From Acidimicrobiales bacterium (GTDB taxonomy: Bacteria; Actinomycetota; Acidimicrobiia; Acidimicrobiales; Bog-793), in contig DATGLP010000027.1 in assembly GCA_035294085.1 (NCBI GenBank), positions 62,001 through 126,000 of the forward strand: a stretch of DNA of 64,000 nt, given 5' to 3'. This document shows, in pieces, positions 51,279 to 60,654 of this stretch. A model generated the notes under the pieces. That model saw only the letters and a list, made by a program, of their open reading frames with translations. It did no database searches and was not told the origin of the DNA. Within the stretch, counting starts at the first letter, position 1. Each line of letters begins with the position of its first letter. A program made the translations under genes and the position numbers.

Positions 51279-51362
51279 GGGCGAGTGGCGGAATAGGCAG
51301 ACGCGCAGGATTCAGGTTCCTGTGTCCGCAAGGACGTGGGGGTTCAACTCCCCCCTCGCCCA
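51279..51362 (+). tRNA. tRNA-Leu (CAG anticodon)
   Basis: An 84-nt class-II tRNA: acceptor GGGCGAG/CTCGCCC, D-arm TGGCGGAATAGGCAGACGC, anticodon stem CAGGA/TCCTG around TTCAGGT (anticodon CAG), variable arm GTCCGCAAGGAC, T-arm GGGGGTTCAACTCCCCC, discriminator A. CCA not encoded. Same place relative to fhaA as leuT in mycobacteria. Confidence 0.96.
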
Positions 51363-52052
51363 CGCCGAGGCGGCTCTCGGTCCAGAGCGGCGGCCGGGGC
51401 GGACCGGGCCGAGGGAGGCGCCACCGATGGCCCGGCGGTGGCCGAGGCGCGCCGCCAGGCGTGGCGTGCGCCCGGCTGCCTCGCGCCGAGCGCGGGCGTC
51501 GGCCGCCGCCACACCCCCGTGCCCCGACTCGACCCGAACCCCGACGCCGACGACCTGCTCGCCCAGCTGGCCGCCGAGGGCATCGACCCGGCCGCACTGC
51601 ACCCGAGTTCGACCGTTCCTGGGCAGGTGGCGTGACCTGGGCGTCGACCAGGCGCGACGTGACGAGCGTCGGAGATGCGGAGTGCCCAGGCGGGCCGCTT
51701 GGACCGTCTGCGGGGCTTCGAGGCGGTGTCGATCTCGTGCACGAGCGGTGGCCCGGCGATGTCGAGGGCCCTCGAGATCTCGCGCTGGCGGGGCGCGGTC
51801 TCGGTGCGCTCGAGGACGCGACCGGAAGCACCGGCGGACTCGCCGAGGTGCGTGCGCGCCGAGCACCAGGCGCGGATCTGCACCGAGGTCGAACAGCATT
51901 CCCGCGGCCCGCGCCCGGGCCACCGGCGAGATCATCGTCTCGATCCCGGCTCGTCCTCGCCGGCCCGGCTCGCCAGCGATCAGGTTGCCGTGGAAGAAGA
52001 GAAGAAGACGAAGACGACGAGAAGCAGGACGGCGGGAGGGGGGCTCGCCGGC
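51363..52052. other. Gene-poor stretch behind tRNA-Leu
   Basis: No gene with supported start. On plus, 51517-51632 has a protein-like stretch (LDPNPDADDLLAQLAAEGID, then a short tail and stop) but lacks a plausible start or upstream domain. Elsewhere only Arg-rich open frames occur. Probably decayed sequence next to the tRNA. Confidence 0.45.
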
Positions 52053-52457
52053 TCACCCGGTCAGATCGGCCGTAGCGAGTCCTCGTGCCCGAGCAGCGAC
52101 GAGAAGGCGTTGGGTTCCTGTCGCCAGGACCGTCTCGGCGTCGGCGACGAGCCTCACCGAGGCCCGGTGCACGGCGTCGTAGCCACGGAGGCCGAGCTGC
52201 TCGGCCAGACCTCCGGCCTCCCGGACGAGGCCTTCGGTGACCTCGATCACGTCGAGCTGGTCGTGGAGTCCTTCCAGCGCGCGGACGGCCTCTCTGAGCC
52301 CCGACGCGTCGATCCGCGCCAGCCGGCGAGCCGTCGCCAGGGCCGCCCTCCCTTCTGCGTCGACGAGTCGCGACGACGCAACTCGATCGGCCTCGTCCCA
52401 GAGCCGAGAAGCGACCGAGCTGGAGGGCTCCTCGACGACTGGGGGCACGATGGCCGA
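52053..52457 (-). pseudogene. PIN-domain (VapC-type) toxin remnant
   Basis: 134 codons read as the body of a PIN nuclease: SAIVPPVVEEPSSSVASRLW, then RVASSRLVDAEGRAALATAR (conserved acidic residue in the Glu position), VIEVTEGLVREAGGLAEQLG and LRGYDAVHRASVRL (the yDalH motif with its Asp). The N-terminal LDSSA motif with the first catalytic Asp is missing; upstream the frame reads SARPRSAIV. The last acidic position (normally T-x-D) reads LATGTQRLL. No start codon with a ribosome-binding site or -10 is present, and no antitoxin is recognisable. The in-frame open stretch extends to 52919 without meaning. Likely inactive. Confidence 0.55.
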
Positions 52458-52949
52458 CCGCGGACGGGCGGAACACGAGCGCCAGCGACCCAGCCCCGAT
52501 CGGCGCGACGTCGCCTCGTTCTCGCAGCCCCGTCGCCGCGTCGACCGGTCCGCCGGGTCGCTCGTGACGGACGCCTGCGTGCGAGGCGTCTCGACGAGGC
52601 GCGTCGCGCCCGGCGCTTCGAGCACGCCAGGTTCCCCTCCCGTCGACCTGGACGTCACGCGCCGCACGTGCGCAGCGACCATGACGTGGTCGCCGAGGCT
52701 CTCGGCCGGGAGGTCCCGGGCGCCGCCGTCGGGGGCTTCGAGGACGAGCGGTCCTCGGGAGCTCCCCGCCTCGCTGGAGGACTGGGGAGTTCCGGGCGTC
52801 AGGCTCCGCATCTCCGACTGGCGCGTCGGGCGAACGTCCGCCAGGTGCTGCGACCCCACCACGTGACGGGCTCGGCCGAGATGTCTGCGAGGGCATGCAA
52901 CGAGGTCCGGCGTGCGCACTCGCGACGGGCGCGAGGAGAGGACCTCGTG
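52458..52949. other. Degenerate sequence upstream of the PIN remnant
   Basis: No gene seen. It would be expected to contain the 5' end of the toxin and an antitoxin, but all frames are low in recognisable features. Confidence 0.4.
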
Positions 52950-53609
52950 TCAGTCGCCGCCCGGGTGGAACTGCTCGCCCGTCCCGGGGACGATGCGCGC
53001 GAGGTTGACGGCGTGGTCCCCGAGGCGCTCGTAGAAGCGGCCGATGAGGGCGAGCTCGATGGCGACCTGGGTCGGCAGCCCAGCCCCGACGACCTCGGCG
53101 ATGAACGTCATGTGGAGGTCGTCCATCTCGTCGTCGAGCACGGCCACACGCTCCGCCAGGCCGGGGTCGCGCTCGGCGAAGGCGTCGGCGGCGAGCCGCC
53201 ACATCTCGCTCGCGACCTCCCCCATTCGCTCGACGAGGCCGCGGGCGCGTGGGGACATCTCGGTCGCGATGGGCCGAGTCGCTCGCTGGGCGACGTGCTC
53301 CGCGAGGTCGCCGCTGCGCTCGAGCTCGGGGAGCATGCGGTAGAGGGCGAGGAGGTGGCGCTTGCGCTGCGTCGGTACGCCCTCGCCGAGCAGCTCGGCT
53401 TCGACGAGGCCGCCGGCCTCGTGGAAGAGGGCGTCGATCACGGCGTCGCGCTCCGCGAGCTCGCGGCCGGCCTGGCGGTCGCCCGAGACGAGGGCGTGCG
53501 TCGCGCCCGCGGCGGCCTCGCCGACGAGCGCGAACAGCTCGACGACCCTGCGGTCCGCCGCGTCCGAGTGTCGTGCGTTCCCCCCTGCCGACGCTCCCTC
53601 GCCTGCCAT
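52950..53609 (-). CDS. phoU: Phosphate signalling protein PhoU
   Basis: A 219-residue all-helical protein of two three-helix bundles with the repeated metal-binding pattern ELERSGDLAEHVAQRA and FYERLGDHAVNLARIV. PhoU down-regulates Pst phosphate uptake and PhoR signalling. It is alone here, without pst or phoPR genes in the window. ATG at 53609 lies 7 nt after TACCGT, leaderless. Confidence 0.95.
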   Translation of the reverse strand: MAGEGASAGGNARHSDAADRRVVELFALVGEAAAGATHALVSGDRQAGRELAERDAVIDALFHEAGGLVEAELLGEGVPTQRKRHLLALYRMLPELERSGDLAEHVAQRATRPIATEMSPRARGLVERMGEVASEMWRLAADAFAERDPGLAERVAVLDDEMDDLHMTFIAEVVGAGLPTQVAIELALIGRFYERLGDHAVNLARIVPGTGEQFHPGGD

Positions 53610-53616
53610 CGCGACG

Positions 53617-53622
53617 ACGGTA
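53617..53622 (-). promoter_or_regulatory. -10 element TACCGT of phoU, leaderless
   Basis: Ends 7 nt before the ATG of phoU. Confidence 0.65.
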
Positions 53623-53644
53623 GCTGGTGGGCGGGCACCGCCGG

Positions 53645-56600
53645 CTACGACGCGCGCCCGCTCGCCGGTGCGCCCTCGTCGAGGACGAGGCCGTCGGTGA
53701 GGACGAGCTCGCGGCCGGCGAGTGCGGGCAGCCGCGGGCCGGCGAGCACGATGCCGGTGAGGTTGAGCGGGTCCGCGGCCGACAGGCGCACGACCGCCCC
53801 CTCGAGCGGGCGCGCGGCGACGCGTCGGAGGAGCTCGAGCGCCTCCGGCAGGGCGAACTGCTCGCCGGCGACCCCGGCGACGAAGCGCCCGCCTCGTGCG
53901 ACGCCGCGGGCCTCGAGCCGGCGGAGCGCCCAGAGCACCTCCCGCCAGGGCAGGGCGATGGCCTCGCGCCGGGCGAGGTCGCGGAAGACGATCCCCCAGC
54001 GCTCGAGCAGCTGGGCGGCGAGCGCGTCGGCGAGGTCGTCGGGCTCGAAGTCCGCTGGACGCGCTCCCGGCAGGAGCGACCAGCGTCCCCCGGCGAGCGC
54101 GCTCGGCAGGCGGCGGCGCAGCGGGGCAGCGCGCAGCCGGCCGCCGAATCGAGCCTCGTGGCGGCGGGCGGGCGCACGGTAGCGGCCGGAGAGGAGCGCC
54201 CGCACCGTCTGGAAGCCGTCGGAGGCGAGCGCCCCCCTCGCCACGCCGTCCCAGAGCGCCTCGGCGATCTCGAGCGGGAGTCGCCCGGTCGCGGCGCACA
54301 GGTCCGAGAAGAAGAGCGCCCCGCGCGCCTCGAGCACCTCGCGCACCTCGCCGGCGGCCCCGGGCGGCCCTGCGGGGACCTCGGCCCCGCCGCGCGCCGC
54401 GGCGAGGAGCCAGTGCAGGTCGTCGCGGCGGACGAGGGCCACCGGGGTGGCGCTCGAGGGCGTGGCGCCGCCACGGCGCTGCTCGGCCGGGGCCGCCGGC
54501 AGCGAGAGCCGGCCCCAGGCGACCTCCCCGTGGGCACACAGCTCGTCGAGGAGCGCGGGCGAGTACCCGGCGACGCGCGAGGGGAGGATGGACGACTCCC
54601 AGGCGCCGACGGGCGCCTCGATCCCCTGCAGCTGGCCGAGCACCGTGGCGAGCCCGTCGAGGCCGGCGAGGCGCGACGTCGGCGTCGCGTGCTGCCACTC
54701 GAGGAGGAAGCGGACGAGGTGGCGCACGCTCACCGGCTCGAAGCGGGACCGCTCCCGGTCGCGCTGGCGCCGGTGGACCCGCGCCGCGAGGCGGCGGGAC
54801 CACCACCTCCCCTCGAGGACGCGCAGGGCCGCGCCGGTGCCCTCGAGCTCGAGCAGCGCCACCTCGACGTCGCCCGGCACCGCGCCGAGCGCCGCGGCGA
54901 GCTCGGCCGCGCTCGCCGGACCGAGGAGCTCGAGGTGGCCGCGCACCGCCGTGACGAGCGCCTCGCTGCGCCCGACGGGCGCCCGGTCGCGGAGCGCGAC
55001 GTCCGGCCGGAAGGTCGCGCCGGGCAGGAGGGCCTCGGCCTCGGGGCGCCGCTCGGTCGCGCACCAGAAGGCCGTGCCGCCCTGGTCGACGAGCGCCGCG
55101 CGCCCGCGCGCGACGAGCGCCGCGAAGCGCGCCTCGAGCGCCTCGTCGGGCCGGAGCACGACGGCCGACATGAGCAGGTCGTGGAGCTCGTCCGCGTCCC
55201 GCGGCACGAGAGCTGCTTCCCGGCGCACCTCGGCGACGACCGCCTCGTCGAGCACGCTCAGGTCGTGGGCCTCGAGCGGGATGCCGCGCCGCAGCGGGAC
55301 CGCTCGGGTCCGGCGTTCCTCGAGGGGGGCGCCGTCGAGGAAGGTGTAGGGCCGGCCGGCGAGGATCTCGTGCGAGAGCACGGACGCCTCGACGGTGTCG
55401 ACGCAGCGGGCAGCGACGCGGCCGGTGCGCAGCCCCTCGACGAGCCGGGCGAGGCCCTCGTAGTCGATCGCCTCGCTCAGGCAGTCCTCGACGCTCTGGC
55501 GCACGAGGGGGTGATCGGGGACGGCGATGGGCCCCGAGACGTTCTCCTGGCACGCCGCGAGGGCCGGGAAGACGGCGGCCAGCAGGTCGTCCGCCTCCAT
55601 CCGCTGGATCGCCGGCGGCAGGTGCCGGGCCCCCCGGTAGCGGGGGGAGACGAGCGAGCGCGACACGTTCCAGCGCCAGCGCGCGGCGAAGATCGGCGTC
55701 GGGAGGACCGCCTGGACGAGCAGGTCGCGCAGGGTCTCCGGCGACAGGAAGGCCGTGACCGCCTCGAGCGGAAAGGCGTGCTGTGCGCCGAGGGAGAGCA
55801 CGACGGCGTCGTCGCTCGCCGCCGCCTGGAGCTCGAAGTCGAAGGTCCGGCAGAAGCGCTTGCGCAGGGCGAGGCCGAGGCCGCGGTTGACGCGCGCGCC
55901 GTAGGGCGAGTGCACGACGAGCTGCATGCCGCCGGCGTCGTCGAAGAAGCGCTCGACGACGAGGCGGGACTTCGTCGGCAGCGCACCGAGCTCGGCGCGC
56001 GCCGTGGCGAGGTAGGCGACGGCCTCCTCGATCGGCCGTCCGTCCTCGCCCGACCATCGGGCGAGCGCCTCGCAGGCGGCCCGAACGCCGCCGCGCTCGA
56101 GCGAGCGCTCGACGAGCTCGCGGCAGGCGGAGACGGCGTCGGCCAGCTCGTCGGTGCGTGCCGGCGCCTCCCCGAGCCAGAACGGAATCGTCGGGGGGGC
56201 GCCGCGGGCGTCGACGACGCGCACCGTTCCCGCCTCCACGCGGCGCACCTGCCACGAGTTGCTCCCGAGGAGGAAGACGTCGCCCACCATCGCCTCGACC
56301 GCGAAGTCCTCGTGGACGGTGCCGACGAGGGCGTCGTCGCCGTCGACGACGACGCGGTAGTCCGCGAGCTCGGGGATCGCGCCGCCCGACGTCGTCGCCG
56401 TGAGCCGGGCCCCCCGGCGCGCCGACAGGACGCCGTTCACCCGGTCGCGCCGCACGTGCGCCCCGCGCACGCCCCGTCCGGTCGTCACCCCCTCGCTCAC
56501 GAGGGTCACGACCGCCTCGAGGTCCTCGTCGGCGAGGTCGGCGTAGGGCGCGGCCCGGCGGACGAGCGCGGCGAGCTCCGCCTCGCGGATCCCCTCCTCC

Positions 56601-57913
56601 CCGGCGGCGGCGCACTCGGCGACGATCTGCTGGGCGAGGATGTCGAGCGGCGCCACCGGCGGGCGCACCGCGTCGAGCTGGCCGGCACGCACCGCGGCGA
56701 GGAGCGCGAGCGACTCGACGAGCTCGTCCCGGGTGAGCGGGTAGAGGCGGCCCTTCGGCACGCCGTCGAGCCGGTGGCAGGCGCGCCCGACGCGCTGGAG
56801 GAAGGTGGCAATCGCCCGGGGTGAGCCGACCTGGCAGACGAGGTCGACGGGCCCGACGTCGATCCCGAGCTCGAGCGAGGCCGTGGCGACGACGGCCTGC
56901 AGCTCGCCGGCGCGAAGGCGCGCCTCGACGAGGAGCCGGCGCTCGGCCGACAGGCTGCCGTGGTGCGCCGCCACCTGCTCGCCGAGCTCGCCGGCGAGCA
57001 GGTAGGCGAGGCGCTCGGCCATCTTGCGCGTGTTGACGAAGACGAGCGTCGTGCGGTGCGCTCGGACCTGCGCGGCGAGCGACGCGACGAGGTCGCCGAG
57101 CTGGCCCGTCGACGCCACCGCGCCGAGCTCGTCGGCGGGGAGCTCGACGGCGAGGTCGAGGCGCCGGAGGTGGCCGACGTCGACGACGGTGCAGCGGGGG
57201 GAGCCGTCGGCGAGGCTGCGCTCGGGGCCCGCGCCCACGAGGAGGCGGGCGAGCGCCTCGATGGGCCGCTGGGTCGCGGACAGCGCGATGCGCGTCGGGC
57301 GTCGGGCGCCAGGGCGGCCGGCGGCGACGATGCGCTCCAGGCGCTCCAAGGTGAGCGCGAGGTGCGCGCCGCGCCGGTCGCGCGCCAGGGCGTGGATCTC
57401 GTCGACGATGACCGTCTCGACCCCGGCGAGCAGCTCGCGCCCGCGTCGAGCCGTGGCGAGGAGGTAGAGGGACTCGGGCGTCGTGACGAGGATGTCGGGC
57501 GGGTCGCGCACGAGCGCGGCGCGTCCCGCGGCCGGCGTGTCGCCGTTGCGCACACCGACGCGCACCTCGGGCAGGGCGAAGCCGAGCTCTCGCCCGAGCG
57601 CCGCGATGGCGGCGAGGGGGCCCTCGAGGTTCTCGCGCACGTCGACGGTGAGCGCCCGCAGCGGCGAGACGTAGACGACCGAGGTGCCCCTTCGCTCGGC
57701 GCCCGCCGGGGCCTTGAGGCAGCGGTCGATCGCCACGAGGAAGCCGGCGAGCGTCTTGCCCGAACCGGTCGGGGCAGCGACGAGCGTGTCGCTTCCCGCC
57801 GCGATGGCGGCCCACCCCGCTGCCTGGGCGCTGGTCGGCCCGGCCGGGAAGGTGCGGCGGAACCACTCGGCGAGGGCGGGGTGGAAGGAGGCGAGCGGGT
57901 CGGGGGCGCCCAT
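53645..57913 (-). CDS. lhr: Large ATP-dependent helicase Lhr
   Basis: A 1422-residue superfamily-2 DNA/RNA-DNA helicase of the Lhr (large helicase-related) type used in DNA repair. RecA-like core: Q-motif region PTSAQAAGWAAI, Walker A APTGSGKTLAGFL, TTPESLYLL, Walker B VIVDEIHALARD, SAT in RIALSATQRPIEALARLL, then LVFVNTRKMAERLA, ATASLELGIDVG and FLQRVGRACHR. This is followed by the winged-helix and Lhr-specific domain (DUF4145/DEAD_assoc-like) and a C-terminal region of about 550 residues typical of long actinobacterial Lhr. ATG at 57913 lies 7 nt after TAGAAT, leaderless. Confidence 0.96.
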   Translation of the reverse strand: MGAPDPLASFHPALAEWFRRTFPAGPTSAQAAGWAAIAAGSDTLVAAPTGSGKTLAGFLVAIDRCLKAPAGAERRGTSVVYVSPLRALTVDVRENLEGPLAAIAALGRELGFALPEVRVGVRNGDTPAAGRAALVRDPPDILVTTPESLYLLATARRGRELLAGVETVIVDEIHALARDRRGAHLALTLERLERIVAAGRPGARRPTRIALSATQRPIEALARLLVGAGPERSLADGSPRCTVVDVGHLRRLDLAVELPADELGAVASTGQLGDLVASLAAQVRAHRTTLVFVNTRKMAERLAYLLAGELGEQVAAHHGSLSAERRLLVEARLRAGELQAVVATASLELGIDVGPVDLVCQVGSPRAIATFLQRVGRACHRLDGVPKGRLYPLTRDELVESLALLAAVRAGQLDAVRPPVAPLDILAQQIVAECAAAGEEGIREAELAALVRRAAPYADLADEDLEAVVTLVSEGVTTGRGVRGAHVRRDRVNGVLSARRGARLTATTSGGAIPELADYRVVVDGDDALVGTVHEDFAVEAMVGDVFLLGSNSWQVRRVEAGTVRVVDARGAPPTIPFWLGEAPARTDELADAVSACRELVERSLERGGVRAACEALARWSGEDGRPIEEAVAYLATARAELGALPTKSRLVVERFFDDAGGMQLVVHSPYGARVNRGLGLALRKRFCRTFDFELQAAASDDAVVLSLGAQHAFPLEAVTAFLSPETLRDLLVQAVLPTPIFAARWRWNVSRSLVSPRYRGARHLPPAIQRMEADDLLAAVFPALAACQENVSGPIAVPDHPLVRQSVEDCLSEAIDYEGLARLVEGLRTGRVAARCVDTVEASVLSHEILAGRPYTFLDGAPLEERRTRAVPLRRGIPLEAHDLSVLDEAVVAEVRREAALVPRDADELHDLLMSAVVLRPDEALEARFAALVARGRAALVDQGGTAFWCATERRPEAEALLPGATFRPDVALRDRAPVGRSEALVTAVRGHLELLGPASAAELAAALGAVPGDVEVALLELEGTGAALRVLEGRWWSRRLAARVHRRQRDRERSRFEPVSVRHLVRFLLEWQHATPTSRLAGLDGLATVLGQLQGIEAPVGAWESSILPSRVAGYSPALLDELCAHGEVAWGRLSLPAAPAEQRRGGATPSSATPVALVRRDDLHWLLAAARGGAEVPAGPPGAAGEVREVLEARGALFFSDLCAATGRLPLEIAEALWDGVARGALASDGFQTVRALLSGRYRAPARRHEARFGGRLRAAPLRRRLPSALAGGRWSLLPGARPADFEPDDLADALAAQLLERWGIVFRDLARREAIALPWREVLWALRRLEARGVARGGRFVAGVAGEQFALPEALELLRRVAARPLEGAVVRLSAADPLNLTGIVLAGPRLPALAGRELVLTDGLVLDEGAPASGRAS

Positions 57914-57920
57914 CGGCGGG

Positions 57921-57926
57921 ATTCTA
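57921..57926 (-). promoter_or_regulatory. -10 element TAGAAT of lhr, leaderless
   Basis: Near-consensus hexamer ending 7 nt before the ATG of lhr. Confidence 0.7.
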
Positions 57927-57972
57927 GGCGGTGGGGTCGAACAGACGTTCGGATCGCCGGCGCGCCGCCCGG

Positions 57973-58197
57973 TCAGCGCCAGGGCCGGTCCCGCCGGAGG
58001 TGGGGCGGCCCGGACCACGGGCGCGCGCTGAGACGCCAGCGGTAGCGGGCCTTCGGCTCCCAGCCGGGCTGCCGGGCGCGCGTCGGCTCGGCGCGCGCCC
58101 AGCAGCGCTCGACCGCGAGCTCGATGGCCGCGAGCACGTCCGGTGGAGGCGCGAGCGGTGCGGCACCCTCGCCGTCCGCGGGCCGGCCGCCGCTCAC
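57973..58197 (-). CDS. Acyl-CoA carboxylase epsilon-like small subunit
   Basis: A 74-residue protein. In actinomycetes a short epsilon subunit often follows the carboxyltransferase gene and stabilises the complex. This one has the expected helix PPDVLAAIELAVERCWARAE and the basic aromatic C-terminus (RQPGWEPKARYRWRLSARPW) but is weakly conserved, so the call rests largely on position. GTG at 58197 overlaps the accD TGA. Confidence 0.6.
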   Translation of the reverse strand: MSGGRPADGEGAAPLAPPPDVLAAIELAVERCWARAEPTRARQPGWEPKARYRWRLSARPWSGPPHLRRDRPWR

Positions 58198-59765
58198 AGC
58201 GGCATGTTGCCGTGCTTGCGCCGCGGCAGGTCCTCCCGCTTGGAGGCGAGGAGCTCCAGGCTGCGGGCGAGGGCGCGCCGCGTCTCGGCCGGGTCGATGA
58301 CGTCGTCCACGTAGCCGCGCTCGGCCGCGAGGTAGGGGTTCGTGAAGCGCTCGGCGTAGCGCGCGACGAGCTCGGCGCGCAGCGCCTCGGGGTCGGCGGC
58401 TTCGGCGAGCTCGCGCCGGTGCACGATCTCGACAGCGCCCTCGGCGCCCATGACGGCGAGCTCCGCCGAGGGCCAGGCGAGGGCGATGTCGGCGCCGATC
58501 GACTTCGAGTCCATCACGATGTAGGCGCCGCCGTAGGCCTTGCGAACGATCACCTGGATGCGGGGGACGGTGGCCTCGCAGTAGGCGTAGAGGAGCTTGG
58601 CGCCGTGCCGGATGATCCCGCCGAACTCCTGGTCGGTCCCGGGCATGAACCCGGGGACGTCGACGAAGGTGACGAGGGGGATGTTGAAGGCGTCGCAGGT
58701 GCGGGCGAAGCGAGCACCCTTCTCCGACGCGTCGATGTCGAGCACCCCGGCGAGCACCTGCGGCTGGTTGGCGAGGATCCCGACGACCTCGCCGCCGATG
58801 CGCGCGAGGCCGCAGGTGAGGTTCGTGGCGAAGTGCGCGAGGTACTCGAGGTACTCGCCGTCGTCGACGACAGCCTGGATGAGCCGCTTCATGTCGTAAG
58901 GCTGGTTCGGCCGGGACGGGACGAGGTCGCGCAGCTCCGGCACGAGGCGGCCCACGTCGTCGGTGCACGGCACCGAGGGCGGCTCCTCGAGGTTGTTCGA
59001 CGGCAGGAAGGAGAGCAGGTAGCGCACGTCCTCGAGGCAGGAGCGCTCGTCGGGGGCGACGAAGGCGGCGACGCCCGAGCGCGTCGCGTGGGTCATCGCG
59101 CCGCCGAGCTGCTCTGCGTCGACGTCCTCGCCGGTCACGGCGCGCACGACGTCGGGACCGGTGATGAACATGTGGCTCGTGCCCTGGACCATGAAGACGA
59201 AGTCGGTGAGCGCCGGCGCGTAGACCGCGCCGCCGGCCGACGGCCCGAGGATCACGCTGATCTGCGGGATCACCCCCGAGGCGCGGGCGTTGCGCACGAA
59301 GATGCCGCCGAAGCCGTTGAGCGCCGCGACGCCCTCCTGGATCCTCGCCCCGCCCCCGTCGAGCAGGCCGACGAGGGGGACGCCGGTGCGCAGCGCCAGG
59401 TCCTGCACCTTGTTGATCTTCTCGGCGTGCGCCTCGCCGAGCGACCCGCCGAAGACGGTGAAGTCCTGGCTGTACACGCAGACGCGCCGCCCGTCGATCG
59501 TCCCGTAGCCGCAGACGACGCCGTCGGTGTAGGGACGGTTGTCGTCGAGGCCGGCGCCGTGGGCGCGGTGGCGCACGAGGGCGTCGAGCTCCTGGAACGA
59601 GCCCGGGTCGAGGAGGTGGTCGATTCGCTCGCGCGCCGTCAGCTTTCCCCTCGCCCGGTGGGCCGCGAGGGCCCGGGGCGTCCCGGCGTTGCGTGCCGCC
59701 TCCTTGCGCCGCTCGAGGTCGGCGAGGCGGGCGGCGGCGAGCTCGTCGACGGCCGTCTCGGACAT
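58194..59765 (-). CDS. Acyl-CoA (propionyl-/acetyl-CoA) carboxylase carboxyltransferase beta subunit
   Basis: A 523-residue biotin-dependent carboxyltransferase transferring CO2 from carboxybiotin to propionyl-CoA or acetyl-CoA. RGKLTARERIDHLLDPGSFQ, DGGGARIQEGVAALNGFGGI (acyl-CoA oxyanion), GPSAGGAVYAPALTDFVFMV (crotonase fold 1), and VDVPGFMPGTDQEFGGIIRH with KAYGGAYIVM (biotin pocket, fold 2). Best match by memory is the PccB/AccD5 group. No biotin-carboxylase alpha subunit is in the window. ATG lies 7 nt after TAGCCT, leaderless; it is followed by the epsilon-like ORF. Confidence 0.95.
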   Translation of the reverse strand: MSETAVDELAAARLADLERRKEAARNAGTPRALAAHRARGKLTARERIDHLLDPGSFQELDALVRHRAHGAGLDDNRPYTDGVVCGYGTIDGRRVCVYSQDFTVFGGSLGEAHAEKINKVQDLALRTGVPLVGLLDGGGARIQEGVAALNGFGGIFVRNARASGVIPQISVILGPSAGGAVYAPALTDFVFMVQGTSHMFITGPDVVRAVTGEDVDAEQLGGAMTHATRSGVAAFVAPDERSCLEDVRYLLSFLPSNNLEEPPSVPCTDDVGRLVPELRDLVPSRPNQPYDMKRLIQAVVDDGEYLEYLAHFATNLTCGLARIGGEVVGILANQPQVLAGVLDIDASEKGARFARTCDAFNIPLVTFVDVPGFMPGTDQEFGGIIRHGAKLLYAYCEATVPRIQVIVRKAYGGAYIVMDSKSIGADIALAWPSAELAVMGAEGAVEIVHRRELAEAADPEALRAELVARYAERFTNPYLAAERGYVDDVIDPAETRRALARSLELLASKREDLPRRKHGNMPL

Positions 59766-59772
59766 CGCACGA

Positions 59773-59778
59773 AGGCTA
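59773..59778 (-). promoter_or_regulatory. -10 element TAGCCT of accD, leaderless
   Basis: Ends 7 nt before the ATG at 59765, within the short gap after recR. Confidence 0.65.
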
Positions 59779-59800
59779 CCGGCGCCAGCGAGCCGGTGCC

Positions 59801-60406
59801 TCAGGCCTCGAGCTCGCGCCGGCCGGCGAGCGCCCTGCCGAGCGTGAGCTCGTCGGCGTACTCGAGGTCGCCGCCGACGGGCAGCCCGCTCGCGATGCGT
59901 GTCACGGTGATCCCGAGCGGGCGGAGGAGCCGGGCGAGGTACAGGCCGGTGGTGTCGCCCTCGAGGTTCGGGTTCGTGCACACGATGACCTCGCGCACGC
60001 CCTCGGACTCGATGCGGGCGAGCAGCTCGCGCACGCGCAGGTGCTCGGGGCCGACCCCCTCGATCGGGTTGAGCGCCCCGCCGAGCACGTGGTAGCGGCC
60101 GTGGAACTCGCGGGTGCGCTCGATGGCGACGATGTCGCGAGGGTCCTCGACGACGCAGACGAGCGTCGGGTCGCGACGGTCGTCGGCGCAGATCGTGCAG
60201 CGCGCCGAGAGCGCGATGTTGAAGCAGACCTCGCAGACGACGACGCGCTCGCGCACCTCCACGATGGCCGCGGCCAGGCGCAGCGCGTCCTCCTTCGCCA
60301 CCTTGAGGAGGTGGAAGGCGAGGCGCTGCGCCGACTTCGGCCCGATGCCCGGGAGGCGACCGAGCTCGTCGACGAGGTCCTGGATCGGTCCGTCGAACAG
60401 CGGCAG
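59801..60406 (-). CDS. recR: Recombination protein RecR; apparent CTG start
   Basis: About 201 residues. RecR with RecO loads RecA on gapped [23 protein letters not shown] (helix-hairpin-helix), zinc finger [16 protein letters not shown], Toprim domain [20 protein letters not shown] and the C-terminal [19 protein letters not shown] are complete. In frame there is no ATG, GTG or TTG at the proper place. CTG at 60404-60406, 5 nt behind GAGGAG, or CTG at 60398-60400 would give the normal length. The first ordinary start is at 60622 and adds about 70 Arg/Ala/Pro-rich residues. Either a CTG start or an assembly error. Confidence 0.85.
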   Translation of the reverse strand: MPLFDGPIQDLVDELGRLPGIGPKSAQRLAFHLLKVAKEDALRLAAAIVEVRERVVVCEVCFNIALSARCTICADDRRDPTLVCVVEDPRDIVAIERTREFHGRYHVLGGALNPIEGVGPEHLRVRELLARIESEGVREVIVCTNPNLEGDTTGLYLARLLRPLGITVTRIASGLPVGGDLEYADELTLGRALAGRRELEA

Positions 60407-60419
60407 GGGAGCTCCTCGC

Positions 60420-60653
60420 CTACGCCGGCTCGCCGCCGAGCTGGCCCGAGACGCTGGCCGAGGCGCCGCCCGCCCTCTCGAGGCGGGCCTCGCGAGCCGC
60501 CGCGGCGCGACCCGGCGCGCCGTCGCGCACGCGATCGCCTGCCCCCTGGTCCGGTGCGGCGCGCCTGGCGAGCGAGGGCTCGCCCGCGCGCTCGACGCCG
60601 GCGAGGCGCGCGGACGACCCACCCCGGCCGCCGGCGTTCGGCGCGTCGTCCAC
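60420..60653 (-). CDS. Small ORF in the ybaB position between dnaX and recR
   Basis: 77 codons, GTG start one base after the dnaX stop and stop just before the recR ribosome-binding site, so the spacing is that of an operon gene. dnaX-ybaB-recR is the usual order in bacteria, but this product is shorter than YbaB (about 105 aa) and only its end ([20 protein letters not shown]) faintly recalls a YbaB C-terminus. It could be a diverged or decayed ybaB or merely spacer that happens to be open. Confidence 0.35.
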   Translation of the reverse strand: MDDAPNAGGRGGSSARLAGVERAGEPSLARRAAPDQGAGDRVRDGAPGRAAAAREARLERAGGASASVSGQLGGEPA

Positions 60654-60654
60654 C

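Noticed and set aside
52950-57866. 1638-codon open frame covering phoU and more
   Set aside because: It is phoU preceded by an out-of-frame Arg/Pro-rich reading of lhr; a -10 element and ATG define phoU at 53609.
59801-60622. RecR with a 70-residue N-terminal extension starting at 60622
   Set aside because: The extension is Arg/Ala/Pro-rich, overlaps the small ORF and is absent in RecR; a start at CTG 60406 fits the family length.
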